Below are positions 1 through 5,885 of a stretch of DNA of 5,885 nt, one piece after another. Source of the stretch: Phycisphaerae bacterium. GTDB taxonomy: Bacteria; Planctomycetota; Phycisphaerae; UBA1845; UTPLA1. The notes under the pieces are model-generated. The model made no database searches, was not told the origin of the DNA, and worked only from the letters and a program-made list of their open reading frames with translations. The translations under genes were made by a program, and so were the position numbers. Each line of letters opens with the position of its first letter. Positions within the stretch are counted from its first letter, which is position 1. The stretch covers positions 1 through 5,885 of the forward strand of contig JAFGQA010000449.1 of the NCBI GenBank assembly GCA_016935885.1. Direction: 5' to 3'.

Positions 1-25
1 CCCCATGCGTCCACCAGAGACACCA

Positions 26-48
26 CACGGGCGGACAAGCCGCCCGTG
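26..48. other. Strong GC-rich stem-loop, possible end-of-transcript structure
   Basis: CACGGGCGG (26-34) and CCGCCCGTG (40-48) form a perfect 9-bp stem with a 5-nt loop (ACAAG). It lies about 420 nt beyond the cytochrome stop. Neither strand has a T-tract after the stem, so it is not a textbook intrinsic terminator. A terminator lacking a U-run, a border of the neighbouring unit, or a repeat element are all possible. Confidence 0.5.
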
Positions 49-328
49 GCACCCAGAATCGAATGCCGCCGGAAGTGTCACGGACCCGGCTTCAATACTG
101 TTCGGCACTCAGATTGGACAGCGGCGGCTTCTTCCCGGAATCGAGAGCTGGACGTGGATGACCATCGCCGAAACCGCCTGTACCCTCGAACCGGTCAAAC
201 CCTCGCCCCGATGCGCGAAAACCGTGCGTGTCACGGTGGCGGCACTCCCGACGCTTCTTCCCGGCTGGCGTGGGTAGGCAACACGGCCACCGGGGATTCC
301 GCTGCAATCCACATCCGGCTACGTTCAT

Positions 329-343
329 GGCCCCGTTGGGGCC
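329..343. other. Short all-GC stem-loop in the non-coding tail
   Basis: GGCCCC (329-334) and GGGGCC (338-343) form a perfect 6-bp stem around GTT. No T-run follows on either strand. It lies about 120 nt beyond the cytochrome stop and may stabilise the 3' end of the operon transcript. Confidence 0.4.
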
Positions 344-376
344 GAGGAGGCCACGGACCCCAGGCGCGCGTTATGT

Positions 377-395
377 GTCAGAAGATGCCTCTGAC
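377..395. other. Stem-loop about 70 nt beyond the cytochrome gene
   Basis: GTCAGA (377-382) pairs with TCTGAC (390-395) over a 7-nt loop. A competing 7-bp pairing joins GCCTCTG (387-393) with CAGAGGC (422-428), so two alternative folds share the same bases. There is no U-tract. It is the first structure met after the operon and could take part in termination or 3'-end stability. Confidence 0.35.
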
Positions 396-465
396 GCCGA
401 AGCCTCACCGATTCTCGCCGCCAGAGGCGATGCCCTGCCGAGGCAACCAGCGCAAGAACTTGCCC

Positions 466-858
466 TCACGCCCCACTATGACAGAACGAGCAGTCCCAGG
501 TGCCGTCCTCATTCTGCTGATTGTGGCAGGCACGACACCCACCGGTCGAGCTGTGCATGACGTCCTTCAGCACGGGGATGCCACCCACGACCTCGTCCGG
601 GTTGTGGCAAAGCGCACAAGCCTTTCCGGTCGCGTCCGTCTTTGTCCCATCCGCCACGTGGTGGCAGGCCGTGCAGGCCTGGTTATGGTGTCCCCCGGCT
701 GACAGATCGTGTGAGAAGCTCTCCAGCGCGTTGTCGTACAAGCTGTCGAGGCCGGTGGGACAACAATTCGTGCCGGTCGTCATCAGGCCGGCTCCAATGA
801 TGCCAACGAACACCAGCAGGAGGACCAGCCGATTGCCACGATATATGTGCTTCATCAT
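466..858 (-). CDS. Small tetraheme c3-type cytochrome, probable electron-accepting subunit of the formate dehydrogenase
   Basis: This 130-residue exported cytochrome has four CxxCH heme sites: CTACH (62-66), CALCH (81-85), CRACH (108-112) and CSFCH (123-127). Candidate distal ligands are H50, H57 or H58, H67 and H102. The order H...HH...CxxCHH is the class III (cytochrome c3) arrangement with all hemes bis-histidinyl. A hydrophobic segment at about 11-26 after K3 and R10 is a Sec signal or membrane anchor. No clear AxA site follows, and the paired cysteines C32-C33 (GTNCC) do not fit a good lipobox. The gene lies 18 nt after fdhE and closes the operon. By analogy with the FdhABC3 locus of Desulfovibrio vulgaris it is the third subunit or dedicated partner, passing formate electrons to a periplasmic cytochrome network. 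A free cytochrome c3 is the alternative. GGAG (868-865) supports the first of two adjacent ATGs (858 and 855). Confidence 0.92.
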   Translation of the reverse strand: MMKHIYRGNRLVLLLVFVGIIGAGLMTTGTNCCPTGLDSLYDNALESFSHDLSAGGHHNQACTACHHVADGTKTDATGKACALCHNPDEVVGGIPVLKDVMHSSTGGCRACHNQQNEDGTWDCSFCHSGA

Positions 859-864
859 TCAAAT

Positions 865-868
865 CTCC
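865..868 (-). promoter_or_regulatory. Ribosome binding site of the cytochrome gene
   Basis: GGAG at 868-865 lies 6 nt before the first ATG (858) and 9 nt before the second (855). The first is slightly favoured; the choice adds or removes only one Met. Confidence 0.7.
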
Positions 869-876
869 AAGAAGAA

Positions 877-1794
877 TCACGAACAAGCTTCTAAAGGTCT
901 CAGGTTCTTATCCTGGGCGATCGCGTCAAGGTGGGCGGTGGTGAGCAGCTCCAGCCCGATGTGAAGCCGGCCGGCGATCTTGTCGGCATTCACGACCTTG
1001 ACGTAGTGGTTGCACTTATTGCAGAAATCGACGCGAAGCTCCGGCTCCTCGGTGGTGAAGTAGTACTTCGCATCGCCCGATCGAGTCGAATCACACGCCG
1101 GGCACTTGAGCCCTGGCACCACCCACCGGCAGCCACAAAACGGGCAGTGCATCAGACGCTTGGGGGCCGCTGTGATCCCGTCGCCGGCGCGGCCTGCCGT
1201 GCCGATTTCAACAAGCCCGGGCGGCCCGCCGCACGTCGGGCAGCGGGATCGCCCCCATCTGTCGAGGCCGAGGTCCGGCAGCCAACGTTCGGACACCAAT
1301 TGCCAGTGTGGGAATGTGACTGCCCGCGTCAACGTCGCCAGCACCGATTCGCCGACGCCGATCTGGCGGCAGGCATCCATGACCAACTCGGCGCGGTCCG
1401 GGCGCTGCTCCGGCAGCCACGTGGCGGGCACGAAACTGCCCGCCTTCTCGGCATCATTGATTCTGTCCACCGAGTCACGCAGGACATCGTTGCCGCGGCG
1501 AAACACCGCCTTCATCTCGATCCAAAGGTCCAGCAGCGATTCCGACTCGATGCCCGGATCGTAACACTCGATGAGCGGTTTGCCAGCGCCCAGACACTGC
1601 CGCCGCTGATCGTCACCCACCTCCTGCGGGTGTACGGCCAGCTTGGGTCGCCACTCAATCTGCCGGCGGAAGACGGTCAGATAGAAATCGACCATCTCCC
1701 TGTATGCGGGACGAGCCTTCAAGATTTGCTCGGCCCGCTGCTGGAGCGTCTTGAGGGCCTTCTTCTGTCCGTTTGACGAGGCGGAGCCGCTCAT
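877..1794 (-). CDS. fdhE: Formate dehydrogenase maturation protein FdhE
   Basis: FdhE is a cytoplasmic accessory protein needed for active exported formate dehydrogenases. E. coli FdhE is a rubredoxin-like iron protein that binds the catalytic subunit before Tat export. The protein here has 305 residues (E. coli 309). Its N-terminal half is helical and weakly conserved. The C-terminal half carries four CxxC pairs: C185/C188 (CPTCGG), C217/C220 (CPFCGCRW), C231/C234 (CPACDST) and C258/C261 (CNKCNHY), which is the family signature. No signal peptide is seen, as expected. It starts 12 nt after the fdhB stop, with a modest AAGGG (1805-1801) 6 nt before the ATG. It lies between the structural genes and the cytochrome gene, so it is made with its client. 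Its metal-binding role is taken from the family. Confidence 0.93.
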   Translation of the reverse strand: MSGSASSNGQKKALKTLQQRAEQILKARPAYREMVDFYLTVFRRQIEWRPKLAVHPQEVGDDQRRQCLGAGKPLIECYDPGIESESLLDLWIEMKAVFRRGNDVLRDSVDRINDAEKAGSFVPATWLPEQRPDRAELVMDACRQIGVGESVLATLTRAVTFPHWQLVSERWLPDLGLDRWGRSRCPTCGGPPGLVEIGTAGRAGDGITAAPKRLMHCPFCGCRWVVPGLKCPACDSTRSGDAKYYFTTEEPELRVDFCNKCNHYVKVVNADKIAGRLHIGLELLTTAHLDAIAQDKNLRPLEACS

Positions 1795-1806
1795 TGCGCG
1801 CCCTTG

Positions 1807-2463
1807 CTACACTGTTTCTGCCTGCAACTTGTACTTGCTCGCCCGGTCGCCCAGCAGGATCAGCAGTCGGACGTCATCGCGGTCCAGGATCGTCGCGTCC
1901 GGGTAGTCGCCCTGGATTGCCGCCACCCGTGCGTCCGCCTCCGCAAGGATGTCGGCCCGGTCACCAAATGTGATGGCCCCGCTCGGGCAGGCCTTCGCAC
2001 AGGCCGGAATCTCGCCGTTGCTGACGCGGTCAATGCACATCACGCACTTGTACAGCCGGCCGTCGGGCCCCTTCCGCGGGATGCTAAACGGGCAGGCGTT
2101 GCGAATCTTGCTGAACGACTCGAACTTGGTCCCCTCGTTGAACATGACCGCGCCGGTGGCCTCGTCGATGGTGATCGAGTTCGCGTTGCTGGCCGCCTGC
2201 TTGCACGGCGCATCGATGCAGTGGCGACAGGAGTTGCGAACAAAGTTCCAGACCACCGAGCCGTCCGACGCCTCCGTCTCCTTGAAGTGGATCAGAAGCC
2301 ACTGGGAATGGGACACATCGGGCGGGTTCTCGTAGGTCCCGCGGTTTGTGGGAACCGGGTCCTCGGCCTCCAGCCCGTTCCATTGCTTGCAGGCCACCTG
2401 GCAGGCTCGGCAGGCAAAGCACTTGGTTGTGTCGAACAAGATTGATTTACCGTTGACTGCCAT
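1807..2463 (-). CDS. fdhB: Formate dehydrogenase iron-sulfur (beta) subunit, soluble three-cluster type
   Basis: This 218-residue ferredoxin-like subunit carries electrons from the FdhA cluster to the cytochrome. Twelve cysteines fall in the family pattern: C15, C18, C21 and C25; C79, C82 and C87 (CRHCIDAPC); C124 (ACPF); C140, C143, C155 and C159 (CVMCIDR to CAKACP). That is enough for three [4Fe-4S] clusters, as in the small subunit of Desulfovibrio gigas formate dehydrogenase. E. coli FdnH has four clusters and a C-terminal membrane helix; both extras are absent here. No signal peptide is visible, so export by hitch-hiking with the Tat-targeted FdhA is inferred. The start is set by AAGGAGG (2478-2472) 8 nt upstream, inside the last codons of fdhA. 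The fdhA stop and this ATG are 3 nt apart, suggesting coupled translation. Confidence 0.96.
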   Translation of the reverse strand: MAVNGKSILFDTTKCFACRACQVACKQWNGLEAEDPVPTNRGTYENPPDVSHSQWLLIHFKETEASDGSVVWNFVRNSCRHCIDAPCKQAASNANSITIDEATGAVMFNEGTKFESFSKIRNACPFSIPRKGPDGRLYKCVMCIDRVSNGEIPACAKACPSGAITFGDRADILAEADARVAAIQGDYPDATILDRDDVRLLILLGDRASKYKLQAETV

Positions 2464-2466
2464 GAC

Positions 2467-5400
2467 TTATGCCTCCTTCGCAATGTTGACCATGAAGGCC
2501 TTGCTTTCGGGAATCCGTGTATTCGGGTCGCCCACATTCGGGACCAACAGGTTCGCTGCGGTCACCCGCGTGTTGTCCCGGCTGGGAGCATACCAGCCGA
2601 AGCACCAGGGGATACCCACCTGGTGAACGGTACCGCCGTTGACGGCAAACGGCTTGAATCGCTTGGTGACGATGGCAACCGCCTTCAGGCCCGCCGTATA
2701 GCGAGCGCTTTGCACGCGGACGCGATCGCCGTTGCTGATGCTCAATGCCGTCGCCAATTCCTCGGACATCTCGACGAACATCTCCGGCTGCATCTCGTTG
2801 AGCCACGGCACCCAGCGTGTCATCACGCCGGTCTGCCAGTGCTCCGTCACACGGTAGGTGGAGCAGACGTACGGGTAGTCCGTGCCGCCGGGCGTGGCCA
2901 CGGCGTTGCTCTCATCTGCCGGTGGCACGTAAACAGCGGGGTTAAGCCGTTGGGAGTGCCCCATCGGGTTCGTGGCGAGCGGCGACTCAAGCGGCTCGTA
3001 GTGCTCGGGCACCGGGCCATCCGCCATGGCTCCGAAGATCTGGGCGACGCCGTGACGAAGCATGATGAACGGCAACTTCGAGTCGGCGTTGTCCGCACCG
3101 GTGGCATCCTGCATGGGCTTCCAGCCGCCGTCCGGCACGTCGCCCGTCCACGAGCTGGTCGCGGCGTTCCACGTGATCACCGGATGCGTTGCGTCGTACG
3201 GCGCCCCCAGCAGGTCGACGCTGGCGCGGTTGTAGATGATCCGCCGGTTGATCGGCCAGCACCAGGCCCAATTGGGGTTCAAGCCGATGCCGCTGGTCTC
3301 GCGGACCCGCCGGGCCATCATGTTGCCGGCCTCGGTGTATGACTGGCAGTAGAGCCAGTTGCCCGATGAAGTCGTCCCGTCATCCTTAAGCATGCTGAAG
3401 CTGGGAACCAACGTCCCCGCCGCGCCGCCCGCCGTGTCTTCCAAGAAGTAGCCGTTGATCTCCTTGGCGATCTGGTGGGCGGGAGCCTCGGAGCCCGTGA
3501 AGTAATCCCACTTCACATTCAAGATCGGATCGGGCAGGCTGCCGCCTGCCGTGTAAAGAGCCTTCAAGGCTGCATAGAGGTCGTTCATGATCTCGGCGTC
3601 GGGCTTGGCGTCTCCCGGTGGGTTGACAGCCTTGTACCGCCACTGCGCCCATCGGCCGGAGTTGGTGATGCTGCCCTCCTTCTCGACGGAGGCCGCCGCG
3701 GGCAACTGGAACACCTCGGTCTGGATACTCCCAGGATTCATGCCCGGCCCACGCCAAAAATCGGCCGTCTCGGTCGGATAGATGTTCACCGCGACCATCC
3801 AATCGAGCTTGGCCAAGGCCTGCCTCACCTTATCAGCGTTGGCACTGCTGTTGGCGGGGTTCTGGCCCCAGGCGAAGAAGCCCTTGATCGTGCCGTTGTA
3901 CATCGCGTCGAACATAGGCTGCCAAGCATAGTTGACCCCGTTGTCCCGCTTGGGCAGCCAGTCGTAGTGGAAATCGTTGGCGGCCGTGGCCGCCGCGCCA
4001 TACATGCTCTTGAGGAAGCTCGCCGTGTACTTGGGTGTGTTCTGCCACCAGTTGGCGCTGCGCGGCTCATTGGTCGTCAGGGGCCGTGCTTCGTTCCACT
4101 CGGCAAGTGTGGTCTGCGTCTCGACCGGACTATTGAGATAGCCGGGCAGGATGTGGTTCAGCAGGCAGTGGTCCGTGGAGCCCTGCACGTTGGACTCGCC
4201 GCGGAGGGCGTTCACGCCGCCTCCGGCAACGCCGATGTTCCCCAACAGAAGCTGAATGATGGACATCGCCCGGATGTTCTGGGCGCCCACCGTGTGCTGC
4301 GTCCAGCCCATGGCGTACATGATCGTGCCCGCCGTGCCGGGCTGGTACGACGCCTTCACATAGGCCTCGTACACCTCCGTCAGCTTCGCCGTGGGCGTGC
4401 CGGTGATCTTCGAGACCGTGTCCAGATCGTAACGCGAATAATGCGTCTTGAGGAACTGATACACGCACTGCGGATCGTTCAGATCCCTGACACCGCCCGT
4501 GTTCGACTTGAGAATGACGCCGGAGGCATCGGTCTGGAAGGCCCAGGCGGTCTGGTCGTAACTGCCGCTGCTGTAGCCGCTGAACAACCCATCAGTGAAG
4601 GCGAAACTCGGGTTCAACAGGAAACTGGCGTTCGTGTAATACTTGACGTACTCCTCGTGGATGTAGTCGTTGTCCAGAATGTACTTGATCATCCCTCCGA
4701 GGAAAGCGATGTCGGTCCCGCTTCGCAGAGGGGCGTAGATATCTGCCTGGCTGGCTGTACGTGTGAATCGCGGGTCGACGCTGATGAGCTTGGCGCCGCT
4801 GGCTCTGGCCTCGTTGACCCAGTGCATCGAGATCGGGTGATTCTCCGCCGCGTTGGAGCCCATGATCAAAACGACATCCGCATTCCTTAGGTCGATCCAG
4901 TGGTTGGTCATGGCCCCCCTGCCGAATGAAGTCGCCAAACTGGCGACGGTGGCGGAGTGTCAGTTCCGCGCCTGGTGCTCGATATACACCAGGCCGAGCG
5001 CCCTCAGCAGCTTCTGGTAGAGCCAGCACTCCTCGTTGTCCAGCGCCGCGGAGCCGAGTGATGCAATGGCCGTCGTCCGATTGACCAGCCTGCCGTTGGC
5101 ATTGGTCGCCTCGAACGTCGCGTCGCGGGTCGCCTTGATCTTCTCCGCGATGCGGGCGATGGCCCACTCCCAGGTTGTCTCTTGCCACGCGGATGCCCCG
5201 GGCGCGCGATAGAGCACCTTCTGCAGGCGGTTCTTGTTGTTGGCCATCTGATACAACGAGGAGCCCTTGGAACAGGCGGTTCCCTCGTTGATGGGGTGAT
5301 CCGAGTCGCCCTCGATGTTGATGACCTTGCCCTCGGAGGCGTGCACGACGAAACCACACCCGCAGCCGCAGTATGGGCAGATGGTCGTGGTACGCGTGGC

Positions 5401-5538
5401 CTCCCGGAGGTTCTTCCGCAGTGCGGTCGTATGATCCTCAATAGGGAACAGATCGAAACCGCACCCGGAGATGGCCACGCCCGCGGTGACCGCGGAGGCT
5501 GCCGAGACCCTTAGGAATCCTCTACGTGTGACTAACAT
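2467..5538 (-). CDS. fdhA: Formate dehydrogenase catalytic (alpha) subunit, Mo/W-bisMGD selenoprotein, Tat-exported
   Basis: This subunit interconverts formate and CO2 plus electrons in the periplasm. Read through the in-frame UGA at 4962-4960, the protein has 1023 residues, close to E. coli FdnG (about 1015). Domains in order are a Tat signal (T4-RRGFLR-10, then a hydrophobic stretch to about 25); a [4Fe-4S] domain with C54, C57, C61 and C89 plus the conserved K91; the molybdopterin oxidoreductase core with Sec193-His194 after EHQARN; the conserved GGGVNALRGESNVQG block with the active-site-type Arg at about 446; and a C-terminal dinucleotide-binding domain from about 895 (TEHWQTG) to the end. 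The ATG at 5538 is chosen because GGGAGG lies 6 nt upstream and the Tat motif follows at once. An ordinary gene caller would split it into 5538-4960 and 4938-2467. Mo versus W cannot be told. An oddity is ISGC at 23-26 in the signal, a possible lipobox. The function call is secure. Confidence 0.97.
2472..2478 (-). promoter_or_regulatory. Ribosome binding site of fdhB inside the end of fdhA
   Basis: AAGGAGG at 2478-2472 is a near-ideal Shine-Dalgarno sequence 8 nt before the fdhB ATG. It overlaps the Lys-Glu-Ala codons that end fdhA. This suggests the two subunits are made in a coupled way. Confidence 0.85.
4931..4962 (-). promoter_or_regulatory. Selenocysteine UGA codon plus bacterial SECIS hairpin
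   Basis: The TGA at 4962-4960 lies in frame between the two halves of fdhA. It sits where FdnG-type enzymes carry Sec: EHQARN before it, HSATVASLATSFGRGAM after it. Twelve nt beyond the UGA is a perfect 6-bp stem, GTCGCC (4947-4942) pairing with GGCGAC (4936-4931), around the 5-nt loop AGTTT. Known bacterial SECIS elements have this spacing (about 11-12 nt) and a G-U in the loop that SelB contacts; both are seen here. The host is therefore inferred to have selA, selB, selC and selD, none of which is in the window. Confidence 0.93.
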
Positions 5539-5544
5539 TCAGTA

Positions 5545-5550
5545 CCTCCC
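5545..5550 (-). promoter_or_regulatory. Ribosome binding site of fdhA
   Basis: GGGAGG at 5550-5545 lies 6 nt before the ATG at 5538-5536. It fixes the start that places the Tat twin-arginine motif at residues 5-6. Confidence 0.85.
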
Positions 5551-5626
5551 TCGTCTGTTACGAAGTACACTGACTGACGGATACGAATCCAGTGGCTCCC
5601 AAAACACCCAGCGGCATCTCATCGCG

Positions 5627-5658
5627 CCGATCAGCAATGTGGCCGATCAGCAGTGTGG
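5627..5658. repeat. Tandem 16-bp direct repeat in the fdhA leader
   Basis: CCGATCAGCAATGTGG (5627-5642) is followed without a gap by CCGATCAGCAGTGTGG (5643-5658), with one mismatch. It lies about 32-63 nt downstream of the predicted start site and about 90 nt before the fdhA start codon. It could be a paired operator, an RNA element in the leader, or a simple duplication. No regulator can be named. Confidence 0.8.
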
Positions 5659-5696
5659 ATGATGCATTCACAAAGCCGCCTCTGTACAAGCGGTTT

Positions 5697-5725
5697 ATTA
5701 TCATTTCCTCGCTTGGCGTCGTCAA
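5697..5725 (-). promoter_or_regulatory. Predicted sigma70-type promoter of the fdh operon
   Basis: On the minus strand, TTGACG (5725-5720) and GATAAT (5702-5697) each match the -35 and -10 consensus in five of six bases, with the ideal 17-bp spacer. Transcription would start near 5690, giving a leader of about 150 nt before the fdhA ATG at 5538. No other promoter of this quality was seen in the upstream 347 nt. No good sigma54 site (GG-N10-GC) was found. Confidence 0.6.
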
Positions 5726-5780
5726 TAGGTGTCGCCGCAGCCCGTGCAACGTTCTTCATATACTTGTGTCAAGGCGCGGC

Positions 5781-5802
5781 GTTATGTACAATCGTGCATA
5801 AC
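5781..5802. promoter_or_regulatory. 22-bp near-perfect palindrome upstream of the fdh promoter, possible operator
   Basis: The arms GTTATGTAC (5781-5789) and GTGCATAAC (5794-5802) are complementary at eight of nine positions around the centre AATC. The centre lies about 100 bp upstream of the predicted start site, a usual place for an activator dimer. The motif is not the FNR (TTGAT-N4-ATCAA) or CRP (TGTGA-N6-TCACA) consensus. The 7-mer TGTACAA inside it recurs at 5683-5689, at the predicted start site. Confidence 0.5.
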
Positions 5803-5885
5803 CCGGATTATTCATACTTCCTGAGTCGAGCCACGCGGGGCGGTCCTCCGGAGGGTAGTGGCCCATTGCTGTTGGCCGAGCGCAC

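Larger units (their letters stand above)
1..465. other. Gene-poor region downstream of the operon
   Basis: No convincing gene was found on either strand. The reading frames present give arginine- and proline-rich products without recognisable motifs or good ribosome binding sites, and the longest runs antisense into the cytochrome gene. The stretch has several perfect short stem-loops (26-48, 221-237, 294-310, 329-343, 377-395). Two words recur: GTGTCACGG at 75-83 and 228-236, and CTTCTTCCCGG at 128-138 and 254-264. It may be intergenic spacer, a decayed gene or an interspersed repeat. Confidence 0.55.

Noticed and set aside
170..205. A tRNA T-arm-like GGTTCGA on the minus strand
   Set aside because: The flanking bases do not form the T-stem, and no acceptor or anticodon stem could be found.
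46..702. A 218-codon plus-strand frame through the tail and opposite the cytochrome
   Set aside because: Its second half is antisense to the cytochrome gene, whose four CxxCH motifs are decisive. The first half has no motif or ribosome binding site, so only a decayed gene remains possible.
931..1776. A 281-codon open frame on the plus strand opposite fdhE
   Set aside because: It mirrors the fdhE reading frame. The product is arginine- and alanine-rich without a known motif, while the minus strand encodes a clear FdhE.
3475..4890. A 471-codon open frame on the plus strand opposite fdhA
   Set aside because: It is antisense to a conserved protein, has no recognisable domain, and is the kind of long shadow frame expected opposite GC-rich coding sequence.
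4960..4962. Reading the TGA in fdhA as a nonsense mutation or true stop making a pseudogene
   Set aside because: It sits exactly at the Sec position of the family, is followed by conserved sequence in frame, and has a SECIS-like hairpin at the right distance.
5558..5749. A 63-codon leader reading frame on the minus strand upstream of fdhA
   Set aside because: It starts at a TTG without a ribosome binding site and upstream of the predicted transcription start. It looks like chance.
5744..5772. A second promoter with a perfect TTGACA at 5772-5767
   Set aside because: At 16-18 bp spacing the -10 position (around TTGCAC, 5749-5744) is poor. The pair at 5725-5720 and 5702-5697 is much better.
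5808..5885. C-terminal end of an upstream minus-strand gene, open from the window edge to TAA at 5810-5808
   Set aside because: All three minus-strand frames are open over most of this short stretch and the 25-residue product has no recognisable feature, so a partial gene cannot be supported.
1..5885. CRISPR array, insertion sequence or phage genes
   Set aside because: No spaced repeats, transposase motifs, terminal inverted repeats or phage proteins were seen; the repeats present are short and local.

Overview
The window holds one compact operon on the minus strand, read from about 5690 down to 466. It encodes a periplasmic, selenocysteine-containing formate dehydrogenase of the type best known from sulfate-reducing bacteria. 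In order of transcription it contains the catalytic subunit FdhA (5538-2467, with an in-frame UGA read as selenocysteine at 4962-4960), the iron-sulfur subunit FdhB (2463-1807), the maturation protein FdhE (1794-877) and a small tetraheme c3-type cytochrome (858-466). Gaps between genes are 3, 12 and 18 nt, so one transcript is likely.

How the parts fit together: FdhA is exported folded by the Tat system (TRRGFLR motif). It oxidises formate, or reduces CO2, at a Mo or W bis-MGD site with Sec193. Electrons pass through its own [4Fe-4S] cluster to three clusters predicted in FdhB, then to the four bis-His hemes of the cytochrome. FdhB lacks the C-terminal membrane helix of the E. coli FdnH type and no quinone-reducing FdnI-like gamma subunit follows. 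The complex therefore probably feeds a periplasmic cytochrome pool rather than quinone directly. FdhE, with four CxxC pairs, would act in the cytoplasm before export. The same gene order (alpha, beta, fdhE, cytochrome c3) is known from the FdhABC3 locus of Desulfovibrio vulgaris.

Upstream (5539-5885) there is a good sigma70-like promoter, a roughly 150-nt leader with a tandem 16-bp repeat, and a 22-bp near-perfect palindrome about 100 bp upstream of the predicted start site. Downstream (1-465) no convincing gene is seen. That stretch is rich in short perfect stem-loops, including a 9-bp GC-rich hairpin at 26-48.

The organism is an anaerobe of fairly high GC content that makes selenoproteins and c-type cytochromes. 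A member of the Desulfobacterota or another anaerobic diderm lineage (for example an anaerobic planctomycete) would fit; the sequence does not decide. The enzyme system itself is known. The less ordinary points are a lipobox-like cysteine in the Tat signal with loss of the usual cleavage site, a cytochrome N-terminus of unclear processing, the repeat-bearing leader, and the structured non-coding tail.
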